A stretch of 46,537 nt of DNA from an uncultured Eubacteriales bacterium (GCA_902778995.1 CACYZW010000055.1:1-46537), one strand, 5' to 3'; positions 31,105 to 39,379 are shown, counted from the first letter of the stretch. Notes: generated by a model not told the origin, from the letters alone. Numbers and translations: made by a program.

Positions 31105-33477
31105 ATGAACGAACGCAATCTTCGCGTGCTGGAGTTTCCGAAAATACTTGAAATGCTGGCGGCGCTGACGGTCACCGAGCCGGGCCGGGAGACGGCCAGG
31201 GCCCTCGAGCCCTCGGGAGACGCGGCCACCGTGCGGCGCTGGCAGGCCGAGACCGAGGAGGCCACCAGCGTGACCGCCTACACCGGCGGAAATCCTATGG
31301 CGTACTTTACCGACGTGCGCCCCTTTCTGAAGCTGGCGAAGGCGGGCGGAATCCTGTCCCCCAAGGCGCTTTTGCAGGTGGCGGACGCATTGAAGGCGGC
31401 GCGCACCGTGCGCAGCGCCCTGGTCACCGACCGGGAGGACACGCCCTATCTTACGGAGATGGGTTCGCGGCTGGCCACCAACCGGGGGCTGGAGGAGGAG
31501 ATCTTCGACGCCATCATCTCCGAGGACGAGATCAGCGACCACGCCAGCCCCGACCTGTACGACATCCGCCGGAAGATGCGGCTGCTGAACGACCGGGTGC
31601 GGGATAAGCTGAACGGCATCATCCGCTCCGCCACGATGCAAAAATACCTGATGGACGCCATCGTCACCATGCGCAACGGGCGGTATGTGGTGCCGGTGAA
31701 GGCCGAGTGCCGCGCCTCGGTGCCCGGCATCGTCCACGACCAGTCGGGCACCGGCTCCACGCTGTTCATCGAGCCCATGGCCGTGGTGGAGGCGGGCAAC
31801 GAATTGAAGCAGTGGACGATCAAGGAGAAGAACGAGATCGAGCGCATCCTCGGCATGTTCTCCCAGAGCATTGCCCCCGACGCGGACCTGATCGCCAACA
31901 ACCTGGACCTGCTGGCGCGGCTGGACGTGATCTTCGCCAAGGCGTCCCTCGCCCGGCAGATGCGAGCCGTGCCGCCGAAGCTGAACGAGGAAGGACACGT
32001 GCGCCTGATCCAGGCCCGTCACCCGCTGATCGACCCCGAGCAGGTGGTGCCCTCCACGCTGTGGCTGGGGGAGGAATTCACCACGCTTGTGATCACCGGC
32101 CCCAACACCGGCGGCAAGACGGTGACGCTCAAGACCGTGGGCCTGCTTTCGCTGATGGCCCAGGCGGGCCTGCAGATTCCGGCGGCCTACGGCTCGGAGC
32201 TGGCGATATTCGACGAGGTGTTCGCCGACATCGGCGACGAGCAGTCCATCGAACAGTCCCTGTCCACCTTCTCCTCCCACATGACCAACATCGTGGAGAT
32301 ATTGAGGCAAGTGACGCCCCGGTCCCTGGCCCTGTTCGACGAGCTGGGCGCGGGCACCGACCCCACCGAGGGCGCGGCGCTGGCCATGGCGATACTGAAC
32401 CACCTGTTGAACATGAAGGTCACCACCATGGCCACCACCCACTACAGCGAATTGAAGGTGTTCGCCCTGAGTACGCCGGGGGTGGAGAACGCCTCGGTGG
32501 AATTCAACGTGGAGACCCTGCGGCCCACCTACCGGCTGTCCATCGGCGTGCCGGGCAAGAGCAACGCCTTTGAGATTTCCCGCAAGCTGGGCCTGCCGGA
32601 GTTTTTGATCGAGGACGCCGGCAAGCGCCTGAGCCAGGACGCCGTGCGCTTCGAGGATGTCATCGCCAACGCCGAGTACCACCGGCAGATCGCCGAGAAG
32701 GAGCGGGAGCTGGCGGAGCAGGCGCATATAGAGACCCAGAGGCTTCGGGACGAGGCGGAAAAGCTGCAGCGGGAGCTGGCCGCCCGCCGGGAGACGGAGC
32801 TGCGCAAGGCGAAGGAGGAGGCCCGCAAGGTGCTGCAAAAGGCCCAGCGGGAGAGCGAGCAGATCATCGCCGATTTGAAGAAGCAGCGCAGCGCAGGGGT
32901 GAAGGAGCACGAGCTGCACAACCTTCGCGCCCAGCTGCAGGGCGCCATCGACGAAAACACCGAGAAAATTGCCGCCGACGAGGGCTTGGGAAGCGTGCCC
33001 ACCAGCCTGAAGGTGGGCGATACCGTGCTGCTGGTGAACCTGAACACCAAGGCCACGGTGGTCACCGCCCCCGACGCCAGGGGGGAATGCACGGTACAGG
33101 CCGGGGCGCTGAAATTGAAGGCCAACATGGCCGACATGCGCACCGCCCGGCCCGACAAGCCCGAAAAGCCCAGGGGTCGCCAGCCCGCGAAGGGCAACGG
33201 CGGCGGCGCGTATGTGAACATCGCGCCCCGCGCGGTTCAGACCGAGTGCGACGTGCGGGGCATGAACCTGGAGGAGGCCATCGCCGAGGTGGACGCCTTC
33301 CTGGACAGCGCCCTCATCAACAAGCTGAGCCAGTTGTACATCATCCACGGCAAGGGTACCGGCACCCTCAGGAGCGGCATACAGCAGCATTTGAAGCGCT
33401 GCGGCACGGTGAAATCCTTCCGCCTGGGCAAGTATGGCGAGGGCGAGGACGGGGTGACGGTGGTGACGCTGAAATGA
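31105..33477 (+). CDS. mutS2: Endonuclease MutS2 / ribosome rescue factor RqcU
   Basis: 790 residues. The family acts on collided ribosomes and stalled nascent chains in Bacillus and was earlier linked to suppression of recombination. A helical core precedes the ATPase with Walker A TGPNTGGKTVTLKT (about 330) and Walker B ALFDELGAGTDPTEG. A long coiled coil rich in Glu/Arg (about 520-620) is followed by a KOW-like segment (VGDTVLLVNLNTKATVV) and a C-terminal Smr domain (about 710-790) with ECDVRGMNLEEAI and IIHGKGTGTLR. All parts are intact and the length is standard. Confidence 0.97.
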   Translation: MNERNLRVLEFPKILEMLAALTVTEPGRETARALEPSGDAATVRRWQAETEEATSVTAYTGGNPMAYFTDVRPFLKLAKAGGILSPKALLQVADALKAARTVRSALVTDREDTPYLTEMGSRLATNRGLEEEIFDAIISEDEISDHASPDLYDIRRKMRLLNDRVRDKLNGIIRSATMQKYLMDAIVTMRNGRYVVPVKAECRASVPGIVHDQSGTGSTLFIEPMAVVEAGNELKQWTIKEKNEIERILGMFSQSIAPDADLIANNLDLLARLDVIFAKASLARQMRAVPPKLNEEGHVRLIQARHPLIDPEQVVPSTLWLGEEFTTLVITGPNTGGKTVTLKTVGLLSLMAQAGLQIPAAYGSELAIFDEVFADIGDEQSIEQSLSTFSSHMTNIVEILRQVTPRSLALFDELGAGTDPTEGAALAMAILNHLLNMKVTTMATTHYSELKVFALSTPGVENASVEFNVETLRPTYRLSIGVPGKSNAFEISRKLGLPEFLIEDAGKRLSQDAVRFEDVIANAEYHRQIAEKERELAEQAHIETQRLRDEAEKLQRELAARRETELRKAKEEARKVLQKAQRESEQIIADLKKQRSAGVKEHELHNLRAQLQGAIDENTEKIAADEGLGSVPTSLKVGDTVLLVNLNTKATVVTAPDARGECTVQAGALKLKANMADMRTARPDKPEKPRGRQPAKGNGGGAYVNIAPRAVQTECDVRGMNLEEAIAEVDAFLDSALINKLSQLYIIHGKGTGTLRSGIQQHLKRCGTVKSFRLGKYGEGEDGVTVVTLK

Positions 33478-33501
33478 TATGGAGGGGCGGGATGAGGATA
33501 A

Positions 33502-33670
33502 GGAATTAGGAATTAGGAACCAGGAACCAGGAACTAGAAATAGTGGCTGCCGCGTATTGATACAGATTTTCAGTTATTAATGGAGTTATGCCGCGGGAAC
33601 GCAACGACCGTTGTTCTTACTCCTATAGTGCGCGGCTTTTCCTAGTTCCTAGTTCCTAGTTCCTGGTTCC
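33502..33670. repeat. Inverted heptamer arrays after mutS2
   Basis: The left array has GGAATTA twice, GGAACCA twice and GGAACTA (33502-33536). The right array has TAGTTCC three times and TGGTTCC (33643-33670). They pair over about 28 bases. The 106-base interior contains no gene I can support. Confidence 0.8.
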
Positions 33671-33699
33671 TCTCCGCACTATATCAGAATTTGAAAAAA

Positions 33700-33732
33700 G
33701 TTCATACCCTGTTCACGACTTTATGCTATCCT
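33700..33732 (+). promoter_or_regulatory. Response-regulator-type promoter with 11-bp direct repeats
   Basis: GTTCATACCCT (33700-33710) and GTTCACGACTT (33711-33721) are 11-bp direct repeats of GTTCAY, the spacing used by OmpR/PhoB-type regulators. A -10-like TATCCT follows at 33727-33732, and there is no good -35. This suggests activation of the two-component genes by their own regulator. Confidence 0.5.
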
Positions 33733-33761
33733 GAATCCGTCAAATCGTAGAGGTGATTGCC

Positions 33762-34454
33762 ATGATGAACACGAAGATACTGCTGGTGGACGACGATCCG
33801 AACATCCGCCAGCTGGTCAACCTGTACCTGGTCAAGGAGGGCTTCGAGGTCGATATGGCCGAGCGCGGGGACGAGGCGCTGAAAAAGGTGTTGGCCTCCC
33901 CGCCGAACCTGATGCTGCTGGACGTGATGCTGCCCGGCATGGACGGCTGGCAGGTGCTCCGGGAGACGCGCAAGACTTCCAACGTGCCCATCATCATGCT
34001 CACGGCCAAGGACGAGACCTTCGACAAGGTGCTGGGGCTGGAGCTGGGCGCGGACGATTACATCGCCAAGCCCTTCGACATGAAGGAGCTGGTGGCCCGC
34101 ATCAAGGCGGTGGTGCGCCGCTATCAGATGCCGGAAGCCCCGGAGGCGAACAAGGCGCTCTCCTTTCCCGGCCTGACGGTGAACATCAATCAATATACCG
34201 TCAACTACATGGGCAAGGAGCTGGAGATGCCCCCCAAGGAGCTGGAGCTGCTGAACTTCCTGGCCAGCCATCCCAATCAGGTGTTCACCCGGGAACAGCT
34301 TTTGGAGCAGGTGTGGGGCTATGACTACTTCGGCGATTCCCGCACCGTGGACGTGCACGTCAAGCGCCTGCGGGAAAAGCTGACCGAGGGCGAAAAGCTG
34401 GGCTGGCAGATCAAGACCGTGTGGGGCGTCGGCTATAAGTTCGAGGTGAAATGA
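33762..34454 (+). CDS. OmpR/PhoB-family response regulator
   Basis: 230 residues. The receiver (1-120) has ILLVDDDPNIRQLV with the acidic pocket, phosphoacceptor D54 in LMLLDVMLPGMDG, T in MLTAKDE and K in YIAKPFD. A winged-helix DNA-binding domain follows (about 140-228) with MPPKELELLNFLASHPNQVFTREQLLEQVWG and RTVDVHVKRLREKL. AGAGGTG before 33762 fixes the start. The stop overlaps the kinase start by ATGA. Resembles PhoP/WalR/SrrA-type regulators; the exact signal is unknown. Confidence 0.94.
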   Translation: MMNTKILLVDDDPNIRQLVNLYLVKEGFEVDMAERGDEALKKVLASPPNLMLLDVMLPGMDGWQVLRETRKTSNVPIIMLTAKDETFDKVLGLELGADDYIAKPFDMKELVARIKAVVRRYQMPEAPEANKALSFPGLTVNINQYTVNYMGKELEMPPKELELLNFLASHPNQVFTREQLLEQVWGYDYFGDSRTVDVHVKRLREKLTEGEKLGWQIKTVWGVGYKFEVK

Positions 34455-35920
34455 GCATGCGCAGGAGCCTCTTCTGGCGCACCTACAGCGTGCTGCTGGC
34501 GGCGCTGCTGGCGACCATCGCCATCTTTACCGGCGTTTTGGTGGCGTCCCGGCGGCAGACCATGCAGCAGAGCTACGAATCCGAGGTCCGTTTGCAGGCC
34601 AGGGAGGTCGCGGACTACATGGCCAACCTGAACACCCTCAGCTATGTTCAGAACAATGCCACGATGCGCTACCTGATCCGCCGCAAGATCGCCAGCATTT
34701 ACAATACCTACAACGCCGACATCTGGATCGTCAGCTACGATTCGGGCACGGCCTATGTGCAATACCTGGATAAATCCTGGAACACCACCCAGTATCTGGC
34801 CTCGGAGGCGGTGAAGGAGCAGCTTTCCAAGGTCAAGGAGGGCAGCGAGATTCGCGTCACGGGCCTCTTCCCGGAACTGGAGGACGGGGACAGGATCGTG
34901 ACCATCGGCGTGCCCTGGCGCTACGGCGACGACACCGTGGTGGGCGCGGTGCTGCTGCACATTCCCACGGCCTCGCTGGAAGTCAGCCTTAAGAGCGTCA
35001 TCATCCAGATACTGCCCCCGGCGCTGCTGGCGCTGACCCTGGGCACGATACTGGCCTTCTTCCTGGCCCGCAGCCAGATTCGCCCCCTGAAGGAGATGTC
35101 CAGCGCGGTCAGCGAGTTTTCCAAGGGCGATCTGACCCGCCGGGTGGAGGTGCATTGCGGCGGCGAGCTGGAGGAGCTGGCCGATTCCATCAACCGCATG
35201 GCGGAGGAGCTGTCCCGGCTGGAGGATTCCCGCCGCAGCTTCGTGGCGAACGTGTCCCATGAGCTGCGCTCGCCGATGACCTGCATGCGCGGCTACGTAC
35301 AGGCCATGCTGGACGGCGTGATCCCCCAGGAGGACATGCCCCGCTACCTGCAGATCGTGCTGGATGAGACCGACCGGCTGACCGAACTGGTTCGGGATCT
35401 GCTGGACCTGTCCCGGCTGGAATCGGGCAAGTTCCCGCTGACGCTGGCTCCCTTCGACGCCAACGAGCTGATGCGCCGCGTGCTGGTCAATTTCGAGCCC
35501 CGCATCGACGGGAAGGGCATCGAGGTGTCCGTGGAGCTGGCGGAGGGTCCGCTGTACGTGATGGCCGACGCCAACCGCATCAATCAGGTGGTGTCCAACA
35601 TCATCGACAATGCCGTGAAATTCATGGATGGCGAGGGCAGCCGCCTGACCGTGCGGACGCGCCTCGAGGGCAGGCAGGTGCGCTTCACCATCGCCAACAA
35701 CGGGCCGAGGATCGCCGAGGCCGACCTGCCCTATATCTTCGAGCGCTTCTACAAGGCCGATAAGGCCCATACCTCGGGCCAGGGCACGGGACTGGGGCTG
35801 TCCATCTGCCAGCGCATCATGCAGCAGCACGATTCCGAGATTACTGTGCGCTCCGACGACGAAGAGACCGCCTTTGAATTCCTGCTGCCGGCCGCCGACG
35901 CGCCGTCGGCGGGCGCGTGA
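34451..35920 (+). CDS. Sensor histidine kinase with HAMP domain
   Basis: 489 residues. Two membrane helices (about 10-32 and 185-207) flank an extracellular sensor region of about 150 residues with YNADIWIVSYDSGTAYVQYL. A HAMP linker follows (IRPLKEMSSAVSEFSKGDLTRRV), then HisKA with H270 in FVANVSHELRSPMTCMRGY and a HATPase with NQVVSNIIDNAVKF, IANNGPRI and GQGTGLGLSICQRI. It phosphorylates the partner just upstream. An HtrA-like protease follows about 100 bases later, which hints at an envelope stress sensor; that link is inference. Confidence 0.94.
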   Translation: MSMRRSLFWRTYSVLLAALLATIAIFTGVLVASRRQTMQQSYESEVRLQAREVADYMANLNTLSYVQNNATMRYLIRRKIASIYNTYNADIWIVSYDSGTAYVQYLDKSWNTTQYLASEAVKEQLSKVKEGSEIRVTGLFPELEDGDRIVTIGVPWRYGDDTVVGAVLLHIPTASLEVSLKSVIIQILPPALLALTLGTILAFFLARSQIRPLKEMSSAVSEFSKGDLTRRVEVHCGGELEELADSINRMAEELSRLEDSRRSFVANVSHELRSPMTCMRGYVQAMLDGVIPQEDMPRYLQIVLDETDRLTELVRDLLDLSRLESGKFPLTLAPFDANELMRRVLVNFEPRIDGKGIEVSVELAEGPLYVMADANRINQVVSNIIDNAVKFMDGEGSRLTVRTRLEGRQVRFTIANNGPRIAEADLPYIFERFYKADKAHTSGQGTGLGLSICQRIMQQHDSEITVRSDDEETAFEFLLPAADAPSAGA

Positions 35921-35946
35921 ACATGGTAAAGTTCACATTACTTTCC

Positions 35947-35975
35947 TTGGCAAACGCGTTGGGGCGTTGTATAAT
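35947..35975 (+). promoter_or_regulatory. Promoter of the HtrA-like gene
   Basis: TTGGCA (35947-35952) and TATAAT (35970-35975) with 17 bases between. GTTCAC at 35931-35936, 11 bases before the -35, matches half of the direct repeat upstream of the response regulator and could be a single regulator site. Confidence 0.8.
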
Positions 35976-36023
35976 AAAAGCGGAGTTGTGTGATTTGACC
36001 GACGACAGAAAGGATACTGAACC

Positions 36024-37163
36024 ATGAAAAACATCAACGTCTACGCGCGCTGCCTGACGCTGCTGCTGGCCGCGCTGATGCTTTCGGGCATGCTGGCAGT
36101 GGCGGAGCCTGCCGCCGAAACCGCAGCGGGGGAGAATCCCTCCTACGACATCATCTATTCCAGCAACAATCCCATCCCCGAAATCGCCGAGCGGGTGCGC
36201 CCGGCCATCGTGCAGCTGAACACCAAGCAGGAGAGCTGGGATCCCGAAACGCGGGTGGCGAAGGTCGAGGAGGTCGGCGGCGGCTCGGCATGCTACATCC
36301 GCAGGATCGAAGGCGACGTCCCCGGCGGCTACATGCTGACCAATTACCATGTGGTCAAGGATGCCGACGCCTATACCGCCCTGTGGCTGGACGGCACCCA
36401 GACCGATTTGGAGCTGGTGGGCTATGACGACGGCTCCGACATCGCGGTGTTGAAATTCTCGGGCGAGGCCCCCGGCGACGCCCAGCCCATTCCCATGGGC
36501 GATTCCGACGCCCTGCGCATCGGCGAGCTGGCCATCATCATCGGCAACCCCGGCACCATGGACGAGGTCTTCTTCGGCAGCGTCACCGCCGGCATCATCT
36601 CCGGCCTGGAGCGCGAGGGCGTCAACGCAGACAATTTCAGCCACAGCATCACCACCATACAGACCGACGCGCCCATCAACGGCGGCAATTCCGGCGGCGC
36701 GCTTCTGAACGCGAAGGGCGAGCTGGTGGGCATTCCCACGCTCAAATACATGACCATCTACGAGGGCATGACCTTCTGCATTCCCATCAGCGTGGTCAAG
36801 GGCTTCATCGACCAGATCATCGACAACGGCAGCGTGGTGCGCCCCCGTATGGGCGTCACCGTCACGTCCATCGACGGGCCCGAGGAGGCCATGCGGCGCT
36901 TTCCGCCCTGCGGCGCGCAGGTGTACAGCGTGGAGCCCGGCACCCCTGCGGACAAGGCGGGCCTGATGGAGAAGGACGTGATCACCATGGCCAACGGCGC
37001 GCGGATCAAGTCCAGCCAGGATATGGTCGCAGCCGTGGACCGCTGCGGCGAGGGCCAGCCGATGGAGCTGACCATCTACCGCTATAAATACGACGCCGAC
37101 GGCAACGTCAAGGGCGGGTACGAGGAATTGCATGTGACGCTGCAGCTGCAGATCATCGATTGA
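36024..37163 (+). CDS. Secreted HtrA/DegP-like serine protease with PDZ domain
   Basis: 379 residues. An N-terminal signal segment (LTLLLAALMLSGMLAVA, about 10-27) precedes a trypsin-like domain with catalytic H109 (LTNYHVVKDADAY), D139 (DDGSDIAVLKF) and S223 (NGGNSGGALLN). A PDZ domain with VEPGTPADKAGLMEKDVITMANG occupies about 275-370. HtrA proteases clear misfolded exported proteins. The N-terminus looks cleavable, unlike the single-anchor HtrA of Bacillus, though an anchor cannot be excluded. GAAAGGA precedes the ATG. It follows the two-component genes with its own promoter. Confidence 0.92.
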   Translation: MKNINVYARCLTLLLAALMLSGMLAVAEPAAETAAGENPSYDIIYSSNNPIPEIAERVRPAIVQLNTKQESWDPETRVAKVEEVGGGSACYIRRIEGDVPGGYMLTNYHVVKDADAYTALWLDGTQTDLELVGYDDGSDIAVLKFSGEAPGDAQPIPMGDSDALRIGELAIIIGNPGTMDEVFFGSVTAGIISGLEREGVNADNFSHSITTIQTDAPINGGNSGGALLNAKGELVGIPTLKYMTIYEGMTFCIPISVVKGFIDQIIDNGSVVRPRMGVTVTSIDGPEEAMRRFPPCGAQVYSVEPGTPADKAGLMEKDVITMANGARIKSSQDMVAAVDRCGEGQPMELTIYRYKYDADGNVKGGYEELHVTLQLQIID

Positions 37164-37270
37164 TCGGGATAAGCGCGGCATCGTGCGACAGGCTGTCTCA
37201 AAAGGGCATGCCGGCCTCCGGTGCCGCGTTCAATTTCGAGGGAACCCACAGGATGACATCAAAAGAACCA

Positions 37271-37313
37271 AAAGCCACCGGCCCGGCGCGATTTGCGCCG
37301 GGCCGGTGGCTTT
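37271..37313. terminator. Bidirectional terminator between htrA-like and transglutaminase-like genes
   Basis: A perfect 19-bp stem (37271-37289 with 37295-37313) around a 5-base loop, with AAA at one foot and TTT at the other, serving both convergent genes. Bases 37164-37270 hold nothing recognisable. Confidence 0.85.
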
Positions 37314-37322
37314 GTGGGATGG

Positions 37323-38891
37323 TTATTTCTTAACCACGATGTAGACGTAGGTGCTCTTGCCGTTGGCCGTTGTGACGGTGATCTTCGCCTTGGTTCCCGC
37401 CTTGGCGCTCTTGCTCACCGTTACCTTGCCGTTTTTCACGGTGACGGCCTTCTTATTGCTATTCCAGGTCAGGGTGGTCTTCGCGCCGCTGGGCGACACC
37501 ACGGCCTTCAGCGTCAGCGACTTGCCCCGCTTCAGCGAAAGCGACTGGCCCTTTTTCAGGGTCTTGGTTCCCTTCTTCAGCTTGACGCTCTTGACGACCT
37601 TCACCTTGCTGGGGTCAAAGTCGCTGGTCGCCAGCTTCAGCACGCTCGCCGGGTAGGTTCTGAGCGTAACATCGTCGAATATATATAAAACTTCGCCCGC
37701 GACGGAGTATTGATTGCTGGATTGCGAGGGTTCGACGCCGCACAGGAACGCCTGAGTGAGGCCGCCGTCGACGAAGGTGATGTCCACATGGTAGTTCTTG
37801 CCGTCGCCCATGGTGACGACGTTCCACATGTGCCCCCCGCCGCCGGATCTCTGACGGACATCACCCTCGACGATGTGACTCTGCACACCAGTCGAGAAGG
37901 ACGACAGATCGCACAGGTACTGGAAAGCCTTGGAGTAGCCCTCGCAGACCACCTTGGTGCTGGGATCCCCGTCGAACACCCAGATCAACTGCCAGGGATT
38001 GCCGTAGGGCCAATTGGGATCGGCGGCCGCGTCGTCATTGTAGTCGTTCTCTTTGCAGATGAAATCCCTGTAGCCGCACAGCTTCTTGTAGTCGGAGACC
38101 CCGGCGTACTTCTTCACGACGCTCTTGGCCTTCTTGACGGCGACTTGGGCAGAACCGATCAACTGCGCGTCGGTCTTGAAGACGTAATAATTGCTGGCAT
38201 CGGCTGCGAGGGCGTATTCCTGCGCCACCGGGAACCATATATAGAACCCGTTGTCATAGTCATACCCATATTGGACATAATAGGATATCTTGTCGAACCA
38301 GAACAGATGATAGGGGAAGTCCACCAGAAGCGCGTCGAGGACACTGACAGCTTCTTTATACGCCTCTTTCATGGAAGAATAGGGAACAACGCTCTGGGGA
38401 ATGTAGAACTGGGTGTCGCTCAGGGTTCCCGCAGCCACCTTCTTTATCTGCTTGGCCAGATAATTGTAGGTGTCCGCCGCCACGCCGGTGAGCCTGTCGC
38501 CAACCCAGCCGTTGCGCTGCAGGCCCAGCGTATCCTGCTTGCCAAACAGCATATCGACATAGCCGGCGAACAGGGCGTCGTTGTCCCAGCTGCCCTGGGG
38601 CTGGTAATTGCTGGCAACTCCGCCTTCGGCTGCGCCGTTGTTCTCCACGGCGCCGGCGAGACCGTCGGAAAGGTCGTTTGAAAGGTCGAGGCCGGGCAGA
38701 TCGACGTCGATCCCATCCATGTCGATGCCCGGGTCAAGGGTCAGTCCGCCGTCGTCAGTGGCGATGCCCTCCGGCATCTCCAGAGCTGCGCCGTCGGCCA
38801 GCTCCACGTTCAATTGATCCGCGAAAGCGGGGCATGCCATCGCCAGCAGGGCGACGACGAGCAACCATGCGAGTGCGCGCGCCTTCTTCAT
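37323..38891 (-). CDS. Secreted transglutaminase-like protein with Ig-like C-terminal domain
   Basis: 522 residues. The signal peptide MKKARALAWLLVVALLAMACPAFA is followed by an acidic low-complexity segment (LDPGIDMDGIDVDLPGLDLS). The transglutaminase-like core has the Cys-His-Asp triad as C316 (VVCEGYSKAFQYLC), H354 (GGGGHMWNVVTMG) and D370 (YHVDITFVDG). From about 435 a lysine-rich bacterial Ig-like (BIG2) domain, VKLKKGTKTLKKGQSLSL to the end, probably binds the wall. Prokaryotic members are often peptidases or cross-linkers of surface polypeptides; which applies here is unknown. CGGAGGG marks the start. Confidence 0.88.
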   Translation of the reverse strand: MKKARALAWLLVVALLAMACPAFADQLNVELADGAALEMPEGIATDDGGLTLDPGIDMDGIDVDLPGLDLSNDLSDGLAGAVENNGAAEGGVASNYQPQGSWDNDALFAGYVDMLFGKQDTLGLQRNGWVGDRLTGVAADTYNYLAKQIKKVAAGTLSDTQFYIPQSVVPYSSMKEAYKEAVSVLDALLVDFPYHLFWFDKISYYVQYGYDYDNGFYIWFPVAQEYALAADASNYYVFKTDAQLIGSAQVAVKKAKSVVKKYAGVSDYKKLCGYRDFICKENDYNDDAAADPNWPYGNPWQLIWVFDGDPSTKVVCEGYSKAFQYLCDLSSFSTGVQSHIVEGDVRQRSGGGGHMWNVVTMGDGKNYHVDITFVDGGLTQAFLCGVEPSQSSNQYSVAGEVLYIFDDVTLRTYPASVLKLATSDFDPSKVKVVKSVKLKKGTKTLKKGQSLSLKRGKSLTLKAVVSPSGAKTTLTWNSNKKAVTVKNGKVTVSKSAKAGTKAKITVTTANGKSTYVYIVVKK

Positions 38892-38981
38892 GTGAATCCC
38901 TCCGTTAATAAGATGTGTTCGTTGGTGCGGCGCGTCCCCGCAGGGCGGCGGACGCGCCTTCTCAACAATAATCCTACATTT

Positions 38982-39010
38982 ACCATAACACAAATGTCAT
39001 AAAATGTCAA
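38982..39010 (-). promoter_or_regulatory. Promoter of the transglutaminase-like gene
   Basis: Minus-strand TTGACA (39010-39005) and TATGGT (38987-38982), 17 bases apart. A second TGACATTT repeat lies in the spacer. Confidence 0.75.
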
Positions 39011-39030
39011 GTTCAGTGTGCGTTGTTTCT

Positions 39031-39110
39031 TTAGGAAAACACCGCAAATGTGACCGTTTGCCCGCAGGACGAATCATAACGCATAAATCGATTATGCGGT
39101 ATTTCCTTAA
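39031..39110. mobile_element. MITE-like family A, short internal-deletion copy
   Basis: TTAGGAAAACACCGCA (39031-39046) and TGCGGTATTTCCTTAA (39095-39110) are imperfect inverted ends of an 80-bp element. Its last TTAA is shared with the next copy, so the two abut head to tail and their junction makes a long palindrome. Confidence 0.75.
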
Positions 39111-39266
39111 GGAAACACCGCATAATGCTCATGGCGCATTAGCGGCTGAATTTCAGTCGCCTGCTGCCTGCTGATTTCTTGACTTGCCGCCAGCAAGCCT
39201 TCGAAATCTGCAGTTTGCAATCGACTAAAATTCATCTCGTTACTGCACGACTCGATAAAGCGGGAA
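39107..39266. mobile_element. MITE-like family A, long copy with decayed right end
   Basis: It starts TTAAGGAAACACCGCA and contains both the GCAGTTTGCAATCG segment seen at 28228 and the CGTTACTGCACGACTCGAT segment seen at 24541, so it is the fullest internal version. The right end reads AAGCGGGAAT instead of ATGCGGTATT. A possible ilvB promoter begins at this edge. Confidence 0.75.
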
Positions 39267-39275
39267 TGTTATACT
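39267..39275 (+). promoter_or_regulatory. Extended -10 element before ilvB
   Basis: TGTTATACT (39267-39275) is an extended -10. The matching -35 position (39247-39252) falls inside the MITE remnant and is a poor match. If used, transcription starts about 10 bases before the leader ORF. Confidence 0.45.
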
Positions 39276-39292
39276 TTTTATCAGGAAATCGG

Positions 39293-39379
39293 ATGCGCCC
39301 GCGGGCCTGGACCTGGGACCGGGGGCGCTTTTGGGTTATTGTGATCGTCGACGACAGCGGGGAGGAAACGCCATGCTGA
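39293..39379 (+). CDS. Putative leader peptide of ilvBN
   Basis: A 28-codon frame with AGGA 6 bases before its ATG. Codons 15-19 read GTT ATT GTG ATC GTC, that is Val-Ile-Val-Ile-Val, after an Arg/Trp-rich start (MRPRAWTWDRGRFW). Its stop TGA (39377-39379) overlaps the ilvB start ATG (39373) in the string ATGCTGA. Leader peptides rich in the regulating amino acids are known before ilv operons of enterobacteria (ilvL, ivbL). An inverted pair GCGCCC (39295-39300) and GGGCGC (39323-39328) followed by TTTT lies inside the frame. Whether control would be transcriptional or by coupling is undecided; the frame could also be chance. Confidence 0.45.
   Translation: MRPRAWTWDRGRFWVIVIVDDSGEETPC

Noticed and set aside
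31081-33390. A 769-codon open frame antisense to mutS2.
   Set aside because: It covers the Walker and Smr coding regions of a certain gene in antisense and shows no protein motif.
38892-39372. A T-box or known riboswitch before ilvB.
   Set aside because: No T-box sequence or specifier hairpin was found. Most of the region is MITE-like sequence.
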